From positions 9,372,001 through 9,436,000 of the forward strand of contig NC_063997.1 in assembly GCF_932276165.1 (NCBI RefSeq): 64,000 nt of DNA. Reading direction: 5' to 3'. Shown here piece by piece: positions 1 to 11,500 of this stretch. Below the pieces are notes generated by a model. The model searched no databases. It was not told the DNA's origin and saw nothing but the letters and a program-made list of their open reading frames with translations. Positions within the stretch are counted from its first letter, which is position 1. Each line of letters starts with the position of its first letter. Source of the DNA: Plutella xylostella (lineage: Eukaryota; Arthropoda; Insecta; Lepidoptera; Plutellidae). Both the position numbers and the translations under genes were made by a program.

Positions 1-128
1 GTTGCAGAAAGGGACTTTAAGCTAATGTCGACATTAAATCTATGTCTGTCTCTTTCTGTCCGTATACTGTCAAACAAAGGCAACAATACATTTTATGCCG
101 ACATTAACTTAAAGATCCTTTCTGCAAC
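1..128. repeat. Inverted-repeat MITE at the window edge
   Basis: The first 35 or so bases, beginning GTTGCAGAAAGG, recur as an imperfect reverse complement ending CCTTTCTGCAAC at 128. The arms share CTTTAAG and TAATGTCG blocks and differ at only a few places. The middle is a short AT-rich spacer with no coding sense. The element may start slightly before the window, so no target duplication can be read. It looks like a short non-autonomous DNA transposon. Confidence 0.6.
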
Positions 129-510
129 TCAGTGTCTCTACTGTAAACTGTTTAAAGCCCCACTGTCCTGGGCATACCAGCAGGGTTCGTATAGCGTGCC
201 ATATGACAAATGACAATGGGCGTTTTGGGACCTATGTCCAATAAAGATGAGTCATACATCGTTGGATAGCTCTTTTCAAGTGAGTAAAAAAATATTGTAA
301 CGACAAATACGTATAAGTTGTTCATTTTGAAATATAGTCGTCGGAAGGAAGTATTTTTCTATGGCATTGCACTCTCTCTCCTGATGACAGGGCGTAATAC
401 ACGTAAACACGTATTATTAAAATGGGAGAAATTACTTTCAACTGGTTTTATTTACTGAGATAATAAACAAATGTAATATTATAATGAATGATGATCATTT
501 TGTTATAAAA
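129..510. other. No gene recognised
   Basis: AT-rich DNA between the edge MITE and the copia element. I see no coiled-coil exon here, so upstream CCDC40 exons either lie before the window or are too short to recognise. No RNA gene is visible. Confidence 0.4.
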
Positions 511-680
511 TATTGGGTTTTTATTAAAAGCCACTAGTTTATCAAGATTAGCCTCGATTTAATAGTCTCATATAAATCGATGCACAGTGATACACAGGAA
601 GTAAGAGATGACGGCCAACACATAGAGTACGTGGTATTTTCCTTTTTCTTGACTATGGCTTTTCGTTTACAATTCCAACA
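511..680 (-). repeat. 3' LTR of the copia element
   Basis: This is the downstream LTR relative to minus-strand transcription. It matches the other LTR over its full 170 bases except for one C/A and a GG/TT difference. Next to it at 681 and 734 are two short copies of a CTAGGCCT(T/C)AAACAAAA motif, where a polypurine tract would be expected, but no clean tract is seen. Confidence 0.92.
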
Positions 681-854
681 CTAGGCCTTAAACAAAAATC
701 ATATCAATAGGCAAAAGAAAATGAGCACAATTCTAGGCCTCAAACAAAATATCATAACTTATATGTATAGGTATATAAAACTAAAACATAACTTTAACAC
801 TGACTAACGGAGTACAAATAAACAATATCACAAAAAAACATACATGAAAACAAG

Positions 855-1910
855 TTAATCAGTTTTAAGTAGTTTAGACACAAACTTATAATGCTTCTCT
901 GAAGTTAATGGCTTCGTTAACACGTCCACCAACATTTCCTCAGTAGGAAGGTAACTTAAATCAATAACCTTCTTACATATCAACTCTTTAACATAATGGT
1001 GCCTTATATCTATATGTTTGGTACGCGAGTGTGTTACAACATTCTTACAGATTTTCTGTGCTGATTGATTATCGTTAAACAAATCTATTTTGTACACAAT
1101 ACCAGTACATTCTTTAAGAAATGTTTGCAAGAACAGAGCCTCCTTGCAGGAGTCAGAGACCGCCATGTACTCAGCTTCAGTACTAGAAAGCGCTACAGTC
1201 CGTTGCTTTCGGCTTTCCCACGAAATAACTGAACTACCAAGACTAAAAACATACCCAGTATATGACCGACGATCCATCTGATCCCCTCCCCAATCAGCAT
1301 CTGTAAAACCAGTAATTTTCAAATCGTCACCCTTTTGAAATAGTAGACTGTAATGTATTGTTCCTTTTAAATATCTCAGCACCCTTTTCGCTGCTTTCCA
1401 GTGAGTTTCACCAAAACATTTATTGAACTGGCTTAGATAGCTGATGCTATGTGTAATATCCGGCCTGGAACATACTGACAGGTACATTAAACACCCAATA
1501 AGGCTCCTATAATCATATTTACATGCCGAATTCTCTTCCTTTTTAAGTTGAATTCCAACTTCCATAGGAGTCTTAGCTGGTTTGCATTCTGCCATATGCA
1601 GTTTATCTAAAACTTTCTTTATGTAGCTGGACTGATCCAAAGTATAGCTTCCATCAGGTAATCTAGCAATTTTCATACCTAGAACCTGATGAGCCGGTCC
1701 CAAATCATGCATCACGAACTCTTTCATCAGCCCTTCCTTAATAACTTTCTTTTTCTCAGAATTTTCGGAGCTAAAGATCATGATGTCATCCACATACAGC
1801 GCTACGATTATTACTTCATCATCAGTATTTATTATGAATATACACCGATTGCTCAGAAGATAGTCTACTAAATTGCAATTTATTGATGAAAACATCATTA
1901 ATGCGTTCAT
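855..1910 (-). CDS. Copia pol, 3' part (RT catalytic core and RNase H)
   Basis: This frame carries the RT catalytic motif YVDDIMIF near residue 40, the thumb region, and the RNase H domain with DADWGGD, ALSSTEAEY and the HIDIRHH motif close to the C terminus. Its first roughly 26 residues overlap the preceding frame and are not part of the native protein; homology starts around CIFIINTDDEV. The two frames together give about 1350 residues, close to the roughly 1400 of known copia polyproteins. The stop lies about 175 bases before the 3' LTR. Confidence 0.9.
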   Translation of the reverse strand: MNALMMFSSINCNLVDYLLSNRCIFIINTDDEVIIVALYVDDIMIFSSENSEKKKVIKEGLMKEFVMHDLGPAHQVLGMKIARLPDGSYTLDQSSYIKKVLDKLHMAECKPAKTPMEVGIQLKKEENSACKYDYRSLIGCLMYLSVCSRPDITHSISYLSQFNKCFGETHWKAAKRVLRYLKGTIHYSLLFQKGDDLKITGFTDADWGGDQMDRRSYTGYVFSLGSSVISWESRKQRTVALSSTEAEYMAVSDSCKEALFLQTFLKECTGIVYKIDLFNDNQSAQKICKNVVTHSRTKHIDIRHHYVKELICKKVIDLSYLPTEEMLVDVLTKPLTSEKHYKFVSKLLKTD

Positions 1911-4863
1911 ACCATGCTTTCGCCGCCTGTTTTAAGCCATAAATTGCTTTGTTCAGCTTATATACTTTCCTGACCTTTTCATCTTGACCTCCACCTTGGA
2001 TGAAACCTTCAGGTTGCTCCATATATACAGTTTCGGTTAGTAACCCGTGCAAAAATGCAGTTTTTACATCTAGGTGCTCTATAACTAAATCATATTGAGC
2101 AGCTAATGCTAACAGTATTCTAACTGTTGAGTAGCGAACCACAGGTGCAAATGTTTCGTTGTAGTCAATTCCGTACCTTTGTGTATAACCCTTCGCCACC
2201 AGACGAGCTTTATACTTTAACAATTTTCCATTTAGGTCTCTCTTTTTGCAGAATATCCATTTACATTTTACTGGTTTTTGCCCTGAAGGCTGATCAACCA
2301 GTGTCCAGCATTCATTAACTATGAAAGAGTTATACTCATCTTGTATAGCTTCCTTCCAATGTTTAGACTCGCAGCCACCCAGAGCCTCTTCTATTGTCTT
2401 CGGTATATCTTCGTCTTCTGTAACCGCTGTAAACCCAGCATACCCATCCGTATCAGCATCTTCAAAATCAAGTGAGTCCTCCGAATCCATGCTTGAACAT
2501 CCTGGAATATATGTAGGGTCCGAAGAGTGGTTATCCGAATTTACAGATTCTACTGATGAATCCAGACTGAACATGGTTTGTCTCCGAGGATTCACTGTGT
2601 CATTAGGTAACAACTGATCCATCTCGACGACGTCTGGCTGACATAATGATGTCTTAGAAGCTTCCGTCAACGACTGTGCTGGATCAGGTTGTGTAGTACT
2701 ATCTAAGTTATCAGATGAATCTATAATTAACAAATCATCACGCTCTTTACTGTTATCATCATTGGACACTACTTTATCCAAAAACATACTTTCCATGAAT
2801 GTGACGTGCCTGGCTTTAATACATTTCTTTGGAAAAGCAGGATCTACCAGTCTATACCCTTTACTATTCTCACAGTACCCTACAAAAATATACCTTTTGC
2901 ATCTAGGGTCCAATTTCCTTGCTTTCTCATCAATGGCATATGCTACACAACCAAATACACGTAAGTGTGCTACATTCACCTTTTTGGATGTCCATTTTTC
3001 TTCAGGTGTTGTTCCCATGACCGCTCTGGTTGGTGTATAGTTCTTGAGTACGGCAGCCGTGTTCGCCGCCTCCGCCCAGTATTGTTTCTCCAACCCAGCC
3101 TCCTGGAGCATGCAGCGGGCTTTATCCATTATGGTGCGATTAGCCCGCTCTGCCACACCATTCTGTTGACTACAATGTGGGACAGTAGTTTGATGTTTTA
3201 TCCCATTGCTCTTCAGATACTCCTGAAATTGATTAGACATGTACTCGCCACCATTGTCACTTCTCAAGGTTTTGATTTTTCTATCTGTTTCATTTTCTAC
3301 AAGCGCTCTGAATAGTTTAAATTTCTCAAAGACCTCGCTCTTTCTATCCATGAAGTAGATGAATGTTATCCTCGAGAAATCATCAATGAACGTAACAAAG
3401 TACCTTTTCCCACTAAAAGATGGTACCTGCATAGGTCCACATACGTCTGTATGTACCAACCCTAGTTTGACATTAGACCTACTATGACTTTTCTTAGGGA
3501 ATGGAAGTCTGGCCTGTTTACCTTCTATACAAGCTACACATGGATTAAAAGTAGTATTTGGATAATCCATACCTGTGACCAGCCCATTTTTCATTAGCTT
3601 CATACTCCTGGCATTCAGGTGCCCAAGTCGCTTATGCCACAACTCGTGATCAATGCCCTGCGCAGACACCAGCGCAGACACCTCCGGAACCTCGCTAGAC
3701 TCTCCAGTCACCAACTCCTTCTGAACGCCCTGCTCAGAAACTAGTGCAGGCATCTCCAGAACCTCGCTAGACTGTTCAGTCGCCAACCCCTCACATGCTG
3801 AGTTCATGGCAATCCCTGACTTAACTACATCAAGCTCATAAACCCCATTAACACCAGTACCAGTGGCAATAACTTTACCTTCATCAATTATTTTACATAA
3901 ATTCTTATCAAAAACTACACTAAACCCTTTTCTATTTAACTCACTAACAGAAAGTAGATTTGCTGATAGTTTAGGAATATAGTGGACTTCACTTACAGTC
4001 TTCAAACCAGTCTTTAATAATACTTTTACTTTGCCGATACCCTCAGTTAGTAACTTCTCTCCATTGGCAACATTTACTTCCAGCTTCTTGCTGCATTGCA
4101 GTTCTTGCATAATTTGCTTGTTATTGCACATGTGATGAGTCGCCCCTGAGTCGATGTACCATACGTCGTTCTGAACTTTCACCGACAAGGCCGTCAGTAG
4201 CGAGTTTTCCTTTCCACTACTTCGTCTTCCTCCCGCCTTAGGCTCGATGACTTCATCATTGGAGCAGTCCTTCTTCACGTGACCGGGCTTCTTACAACGA
4301 AAGCACCTCACTGTCCAAGGTCTCTTTACCGCCAGTGCATTCATTTCACCTTCCTTGACATCGCGCCGATGCTGCTCCTGCAGAAGTTTACTCCTGACTG
4401 TCTCGCTTGTCAGCTTCGTATTGGAGTTCTCCAGCGCCATAATTAGTGGGTCGAAGTCCGTAGATAGCCCGCTCAGCATGATTATTCCAAGGAACTCATC
4501 CTCTATTGCTGAGCCTATATCCGACAGCTGCTGCCCGAGCTCCGTAATATAATATGATAGGTAGCTCTGCATACCATCTCTGTCCTGTAACTTCACACCA
4601 AACAGCGACCTCAATAGCCCGAGTCTTCTACACAGCCCCTTGTCCTCATATGCACGCTGGAGGTTGCTCCAGGCCTCATAAGGCGTCTTTGCATTGCGTA
4701 CATGTTGCAACGCAGACGGACCTACTGACAGACATATTTTTGCCATCGCCTTTTGCTTCTTCCTCTCATCCTTACAACTGTCCTCACCTTCGATACAGTC
4801 ATGAAGATCCTCGTGCATGAGGAGCATTTTCAGCATAAATTTCCACTGGTTGTAGTCTTCCAT
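1822..4863 (-). CDS. Copia gag-pol, 5' part (gag, protease, integrase, RT start)
   Basis: A 1013-residue open frame. It starts with a gag-like region (EDYNQWKFMLKMLL), then a CCHC zinc knuckle near residue 188 (CFRCKKPGHVKKDC), the aspartic protease motif DSGATHHM near 238, the integrase HHCC and DDE core with HTDVCGP and SDNGGEY, and the first half of the reverse transcriptase (KARLVAKGYTQ). It ends in a premature stop at VYIHNKY. The next frame continues the RT at once, so one extra base near 1830 is the likely break. An upstream ATG at 4909 reads MASSSSIGLPVEKLRDG in another frame, and family proteins usually have such a leader, so a second small shift near 4862 is possible. Confidence 0.92.
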   Translation of the reverse strand: MEDYNQWKFMLKMLLMHEDLHDCIEGEDSCKDERKKQKAMAKICLSVGPSALQHVRNAKTPYEAWSNLQRAYEDKGLCRRLGLLRSLFGVKLQDRDGMQSYLSYYITELGQQLSDIGSAIEDEFLGIIMLSGLSTDFDPLIMALENSNTKLTSETVRSKLLQEQHRRDVKEGEMNALAVKRPWTVRCFRCKKPGHVKKDCSNDEVIEPKAGGRRSSGKENSLLTALSVKVQNDVWYIDSGATHHMCNNKQIMQELQCSKKLEVNVANGEKLLTEGIGKVKVLLKTGLKTVSEVHYIPKLSANLLSVSELNRKGFSVVFDKNLCKIIDEGKVIATGTGVNGVYELDVVKSGIAMNSACEGLATEQSSEVLEMPALVSEQGVQKELVTGESSEVPEVSALVSAQGIDHELWHKRLGHLNARSMKLMKNGLVTGMDYPNTTFNPCVACIEGKQARLPFPKKSHSRSNVKLGLVHTDVCGPMQVPSFSGKRYFVTFIDDFSRITFIYFMDRKSEVFEKFKLFRALVENETDRKIKTLRSDNGGEYMSNQFQEYLKSNGIKHQTTVPHCSQQNGVAERANRTIMDKARCMLQEAGLEKQYWAEAANTAAVLKNYTPTRAVMGTTPEEKWTSKKVNVAHLRVFGCVAYAIDEKARKLDPRCKRYIFVGYCENSKGYRLVDPAFPKKCIKARHVTFMESMFLDKVVSNDDNSKERDDLLIIDSSDNLDSTTQPDPAQSLTEASKTSLCQPDVVEMDQLLPNDTVNPRRQTMFSLDSSVESVNSDNHSSDPTYIPGCSSMDSEDSLDFEDADTDGYAGFTAVTEDEDIPKTIEEALGGCESKHWKEAIQDEYNSFIVNECWTLVDQPSGQKPVKCKWIFCKKRDLNGKLLKYKARLVAKGYTQRYGIDYNETFAPVVRYSTVRILLALAAQYDLVIEHLDVKTAFLHGLLTETVYMEQPEGFIQGGGQDEKVRKVYKLNKAIYGLKQAAKAWYERINDVFINKLQFSRLSSEQSVYIHNKY

Positions 4864-5041
4864 CCCTTAGTTTCTCTACAGGGAGACCAATTGAACTAGA
4901 ACTCGCCATTATTGCTGTTTGTATTTGTAAAACTGTTTGACAACCGGCCTTTTAATTAGAATTTTTCGTGGTAATATTTCAAGTATAGTATAGTATAGTA
5001 TTTTCCAAAAATATTTATTGTAGGACACGCGCCAAGCTGTC

Positions 5042-5055
5042 CTGGGCCCATAACC
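5042..5055 (-). promoter_or_regulatory. Copia primer-binding site matching tRNA-iMet anticodon arm
   Basis: Directly inside the 5' LTR the plus strand reads CTGGGCCCATAACC. This is the anticodon stem-loop of eukaryotic initiator tRNA-Met (CAT anticodon inside), not the 3' CCA end of a tRNA. Drosophila copia is known to prime from an internal half-tRNA fragment at the same place. The fit to that known mechanism is by recall of the tRNA sequence. Confidence 0.8.
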
Positions 5056-5225
5056 TATTGGGTTTTTATTAAAAGCCACTAGTTTATCAAGATTAGCCTA
5101 GATTTAATAGTCTCATATAAATCGATGCACAGTGATACACAGGAAGTAAGAGATGACGGCCAACACATAGAGTACGTTTTATTTTCCTTTTTCTTGACTA
5201 TGGCTTTTCGTTTACAATTCCAACA
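5056..5225 (-). repeat. 5' LTR of the copia element
   Basis: The upstream LTR relative to transcription, 170 bp, would hold the promoter. It abuts the primer-binding site at 5042-5055. The flanking TAAAA at 5226-5230 is the target duplication. Confidence 0.92.
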
Positions 5226-5516
5226 TAAAAATTAAAAATGAATGTGAAAAAATAACAAAAACATTAAAATTACAGAAATAAAATATAAAAACTTTCAAGG
5301 TGCGATTATTCTAATTGGACAGTAAATCAGGACTGGCGCTTCTGTTATTCATATTCTGCGAAAAAATACCTTTTCAACGACGTATCACTCATTTCTATTG
5401 GAGCTGGTCCCAGCTTCCATATATTTGTGCCCATCATCATTTGGAATGATAGGATCACTTATGATGTTGTGTAGCTTAATTTACTTCATAACAAATAAGT
5501 TAAATCTTTCTTGCAG
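5226..5516. other. Intronic DNA upstream of first visible CCDC40 exon
   Basis: AT-rich sequence between the copia target site and a CTTGCAG splice acceptor at 5516. No other feature is recognised. Confidence 0.5.
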
Positions 5517-8500
5517 CGTGACGAGCTTAAAAACAGTAAGGAAGCTTATAATAAAGATCTAGAAGAAATGTATCGCCACGACCACGACACTAATGCGCAA
5601 AGGGTAAGTAGAGGTACTCCAGCGATAACAATGCACATGAACTATTTATAAAATATACTATTGACGTGTAAGTACACGACATTTAGCTTCTCCGAAGGCC
5701 TAGCATGTGGCGCAAGAAAAGCACGTATAAACATGTCTAAACAAAACATAAAAAATCCGCCGAATTCGCTAACGACTGGGCGTGCGCGTCTTTCACCCCG
5801 TGCTAGGCAGTATTAGCTTTAATATCTAAGATTAAGTATAAATAATCTCTTCGTTATAGGCATTGATAGAAGAGTACGAAGCTAACTTGGCGAAGCTCGC
5901 AGCGGACAGAGTCGCGGCTGAATCGAAGGTCAAGGACAACACCGAGGCGTACAAGAAGGCTAAGGAAAAGCTGGAACAGGATATCATGTCTGGTAAGTAG
6001 CTAAAATGAGTGCATGCTTTCGAAACAATGGGGACAGGTTTTTAACTGGAATGCATAAGCCTAAGCATAAGCAAGATCGCCCCAAACAGATAGGTATAGG
6101 AAAGCCGATCAAAGGATGTGTACAATACGATACAATGATGCTGCAATATGGTAGTTTCCATGGTATGTATGCCCTCCTACCCACTCAGGAGTAATTAAAC
6201 CGCTTTAGAATGAGGCCCATACTAAATCCCACTTCTGATTCCCAGAAAGAGAAGCGACCCAAGAGCTGGACGCCCTAACGAACCTGTGCCGGCAGCTGGA
6301 GCAGTGGCGCCAGGAGACGGAGGCGGCGCTGGCCGTCAGCCACAACATGTCCGATAAGATGAAGAAAGAGAAGCGAGCTCTGGCCGATGAGAAGAGGCAA
6401 CTGGTAGGGTCGTTATGGGGTTGGGTGAAACTGGATGGATTAGGATATTGATAGCCGAGTGGCGGCAGAGTACGCATTCTCTCTCCTAGCTTGCGGCTCT
6501 TACGGTTGCGTTGCAATTATTATCATCATGAACATTATCCTCGTCTCCTTGAAAACGCTGTATATTTTTTTGTAGCCTGCACACTCGCTGATGGTTTTCT
6601 GGTCTGCCACATGTGCTATTCGCTGTCTGCTCTGGATAAGAGTTTGTTATTTAGATTTACTGAATATCCCAATTTTTCACAGGACATCATCATCTTCGGC
6701 CTGAACTCTGAAATATGGAAATTGGAGTCCAAATTGGACATGTTTACAAAGCAGTTTGAGATCAAGAACAACGAAATGAACAATGTCAACGATAAGGTAT
6801 GATAGTTTTACTTGTGGTATGAATCTCCTGCATAATTTATTTATATTATGTTTACTAAAAGGTAATAAAACAACAAATAGTATTCTGCCATCAGTTTCTT
6901 TAGCTCAGTAGAAAATAAAGCATTTGAAGTAAACACCAACAAAATCTAGAAAATCAAATGAGGTATTTAAAAAAATTAGCACCTACCTTAATAAGCATTA
7001 AATTCCAGGTGGCAATGTACGCAGCGGAGCTAGAAGACCTGGAGCTGGAGCAGCGGCGGCTGGTGAGCCTATGGAGCTGCGTGCTCGTCAACATACGACA
7101 GCGGGACAAAGTCTTTGATTCCGTTAAGGACGATTACAGGTTAGTATACTTACGTCTCTGCGGCCGTGGTACGGGTTGATAAACGCTATTAGGCTTTTTT
7201 GACAGTATGCGGATTTGATCACGCACGCGGGATTGCCCCGCACGCGCTCATACACGAAAACGGTCGAAAACGGTGTGCCATCCCGCGTGTGTGATGGAAT
7301 CCGCATGCTGTTAAAAACAGCCTTAATGTGCGTTCCACCAATCACAGCGCCGTTTTTATGATGAATCGCGATATAGTGACGTTTTTCTACGTCGATAACG
7401 AACTCGTGTAGCTGTTAATGCCAATGTTGATATCCCAAGTAACATTTCATTCGAGCTTAGGTTGTAAGAAATGCCTTTAGGTTTTATAAGGGTTGTGAAA
7501 AGGTTAATGCTTTGCTATCTGGTCATATTGAGTACTTGAGAATGATTACTAAGTCCTAAAACTAATTGTTTATTAATACAACCTTGTAGCTGCTGATAAG
7601 AGTTTATATTAACGTTATTTTAACATGTATTTCAGGAGCATATAGTTCTAGGATCTTATAGTTGTCGTAGACTCCTGATTTACTTCTAGAAAAGCTAGCA
7701 TTAATGCTAAAGTGAGAGCTTAAGGTTAAATTTTTAACCTTGATACAACCATAAAGTTATGGAATATTTAAATTACTTATAAGTATTTTTTAAAACCTAT
7801 CTTAAACCTTTAGGTTGATAAGAGTTGTCTAGGCAAACAAATTAGGACTACTTGGTGAAAACCAAAAGCATTAAGCACTGGCTATGAGCTAAAGGCATGA
7901 TTTAAGTCCTACAAGAATATTTTAAAGCTTTAGAGGCATCCTCAAAATATGTTTAATGCTTTTTAGTAATTTCCTAACGGCCGCCATATTTTTTCACTGA
8001 AATAAAAAAAAAAAACTTACCAAAAAGATACATTTTAATTAATAAGGGAAAATTCAGTAGCGTTTCCTATACTATTCCAAATATATGTTTTTTTATATAG
8101 ACAGTACTTTTATTTCTAATATAAATTTACACCAAACAAAAAATTTTATCTATTTTTTTTTAATTAAAATATCTTCAAATTTATCATTTACAAAAGGCCC
8201 GTCACGTATACAGAACTATTATCCGAAAGTATCACAATAAAGTGCTAGTCGCACAAGGTTTTCATATTTCCTGACTCCAGCCTAACTACTTACTATATTT
8301 TGTATTAATACAACACTTACAAGTTAGCCATTTTGAGTCTTGGAAAGTGTCAGGTAATGGCGCCATTTATTATAATTATTATAAAATCTTACACAGAAAC
8401 ATTTTAAGACCCGAGAGTCCTGGGAAGGCATTACAAATATCCATCAAATATGTTTCAAGTTATAGAAGAGTTACATCCAGGACTAATTTAGAACTTAAAA

Positions 8501-11500
8501 GCTGTCTTCCAAGGTTATTTTAACGTTAAATTAAGGTTGTGAAGGTTTTATTTAGGTTCTGTGTAAGTTGTTCAAAAGGTTCTGGGTTTGAGGTATAGGT
8601 TTTGCTGTAGCTCTCAGAAAGGTTCTAAAACGTGGGCCCTTTTTGCACTCAGGAGGTTAATATAAGGTTAATATAAGGTTATCGAGCCTTCTAAGTCTCA
8701 CGAGTTGATTTCCATACAAAGGTTCTAGAACCTTTTCAAAACCTTTTTAAAACCAAAAATGTTACTTGGGATGATATAGGTACTTGACATGCTCTAAAGA
8801 TGTAGATTTGTATTTTTTCAGGAACCTGCAAGAAAATTACCGAACTTTGATGACTAACTTGGAGGTCACGAAGAAAATGACGAATGAAGAGATGACTCGC
8901 AGCAAACAAATAGCAATGATGAAAGATAAACTTGCTTACGAATTGGCTGCTGTTAATAAGCAATGTAAGAAGAAATTACAATATAAAACAAATGTAATGA
9001 TTAGGATATAAACACCATTTCTATTAAATTAAGAAATTTATTTTTAGATGATGCTGAAGATGCTAAACGCGTTTCAATAGAAACTGTGATTGAAGAACTT
9101 CAAGAGTCGATTCAAATGTGTGAAAGAGATCAGCAATTGATTAAAATGGTATGAACTAAATTCTACGCAATAAGTACTCTAGGCAACACGTAATATTGAT
9201 TAAATGGATTAATTTATTGATTGTAAAAATCCTTGTAGGAAAACCAAACGCTTTCTGGCATCCTAAATACAGCGACAAAGGAAGTTGAGAGGAAATCAGC
9301 CCAGAAGATAAAGTTAGAGAATGAGATTCTCACAAACCTCCAAGAGATACTCCTCAACGACAAGGCCGTGGAGTCGATGGCAAATGGGATCAAGAGAATG
9401 AGAGACATGGCGAGGAAACAGGTAAGAGTCTACATTTATGAAAATAAATATATTATTACTTAGGTATCTATGAAAATTAGAGATATGAAGGTGTAACGGT
9501 TCATAAACAGTCGATTTCTGACCCATGAACTATTACTTTAAACCACGTCCAATCATATTTTTAATGGGTCAATCAACGGCCGATGAATCTTTTCGGAAAA
9601 TTACTGAATTAAAACAATGTACTTAAAAATAAGTAATTGTATCTACCTACTTGAGTAGGTATATTCATTAATTAATTACCTATATTGCTGACACGATCTA
9701 TTTTACAGGAAATAGCGCTTATGAATATGGAGGCAAACCACGCCAAGGTAATGTTCGATATCGAAGTACACAAAAGTCGGCAGGCTAAGAATGAACTGAC
9801 CCTCCAAGAAATCAACGAGAAGGCAAAAGCGAGGGAGAAGGAGGTGGAAGAACTAGAGGAAAAACTTGAAAAGAAGGCCACGATGCAGATGAGGAAACAA
9901 AGAGAGCTTGATATTGTCATGAAGAAATACTTGGCATTGAAGGAAACGTGTGATGTGAGTTTGATACTTGTAACTTTATGCAAACATATTTTCTGCAATG
10001 TATCTATTCACCGAAGGGAAAGTTGGAGGTTGTGGAGACTCGCAAGCGAGTCACCTACTTTTCGCAGTAGGTACTTACATTTCATTCTCATTAAGACGAG
10101 ACCTTATCCGTTAATAAGGTACTTATGGCACCACGAGTCTTCAATATAATTCCATATAATGCAAATAAAAAATCAGCTGTTCACGATTAATGATGATACA
10201 GTAACATTCATTAGAAGTTAGAACATTATCACACCCTATTATGATTCTTACAGCTAAAGTCACCGCAGCAACTCCGCATCCAGGAGCTGGAAACCCAAAT
10301 CCGGTCCCTACGAGACCGTGCGGAGCAGATACAGGGCTCCTGGCTGCGCCTGCAGGGCCACGTGGTGCGGCTCGCCACGCAGCACCAGGCGCTCACCAGC
10401 GACGCCAACCTCATTAGCAAGCGTGAGTATACAGGATGTTGTAATGGTGTTGGAGACACAGATCGGTCACGCCACATGGTTCGGCTCGCCAAGCAGCACC
10501 AGGCGCGTCAACCTTGTTAGCAAACGTGAGTATGGTCACGAAAAAAATATGATTTCTGATGATTGTAACCATCGACTTTTCAATAATTACCTACCTCTAC
10601 AAATTTTTATAGCTTTGAATTTAAAGCTTGTTGTGTTCTCTCTCTCTCTCTCTCAGCCTTCTGTAGTCCACTGTTGGACATAGGCCTCTCCTAACGATCG
10701 CCACCCCAAACGGTCACCCGCCATCTGCATCCAGCGGCTTCCCGCTACCTTCCGCAGATCATCAGACCAACGGGTTGGGGGGCGACCGACACGCCGTTTG
10801 CCGACACGGGGTCTCCACTCCAGAACCTTTCTACTCCAGCGGTCGTCGGCTCTGCGGGCTACGTGGCCAGCCCATTGCCACTTCAGCGTGCTAATCCTTT
10901 TGGCTATGTCGGTAACGTTAATGTTGTGTTACAAGAAATTATTTACTTATAAAATTTCATATTTTTCCTTTCAGAGATTCAAATCTGTGAACAGAAGTCG
11001 CTGCGTATTCAGGCAGAATGCGACAGTGTCACTGAAGAACGCAATAAAGTGGACCAGTCCCTGAGGTCTTTGAGAGGGAAACTTGAAGTGCTGGAACACA
11101 ATAGGAAAGACGCTATGGACCAAAATAATCAGAAGGAAAGAGCTATACTCACAATAGCACAAGAATATAATGCCAATTTGAAGGTACAAAGATGTTTGCT
11201 TATCAGATTACAACATTAAATCAACGCAGATTATACCTACATAGTTAATTTATGTATTTACAAAGTTATACATATACAATATCATTTCAGGGCGCTGAAA
11301 GTGAAATTTTGGAGCTGGAGGAAGAAATTGAGAATTTGGAGAAGGATAAAGAAAATATGACTCAAGAATTGGACCAGAGACAGAGGGAAGCTCTTATATG
11401 GCAAAGGAAAGTTAGTCTAAGTTGTTTTGTTCTAGGTATATACCTAGTTTACTTTTAAGGTATCAATAAAATATAATAATTTCAGGGAATATTGGCGGTG

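Larger units (their letters stand above)
511..5225 (-). mobile_element. Ty1/copia LTR retrotransposon, nearly complete
   Basis: Two 170-bp direct repeats (511-680 and 5056-5225) flank one gag-pol region read on the minus strand, and the whole is bordered by a 5-bp target duplication, TAAAA, at 506-510 and 5226-5230. The LTRs differ at 3 of 170 positions by eye, which points to a young insertion. On the coding strand each LTR starts TGTTGG and ends CCAATA, with an AATAAA near the end. Domain order is gag, protease, integrase, reverse transcriptase, RNase H, which is diagnostic of Copia rather than Gypsy. The element lies antisense in DNA upstream of the first visible CCDC40 exon, probably in an intron. 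It carries a frameshift in the RT region, so this copy is likely defective. Confidence 0.95.
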
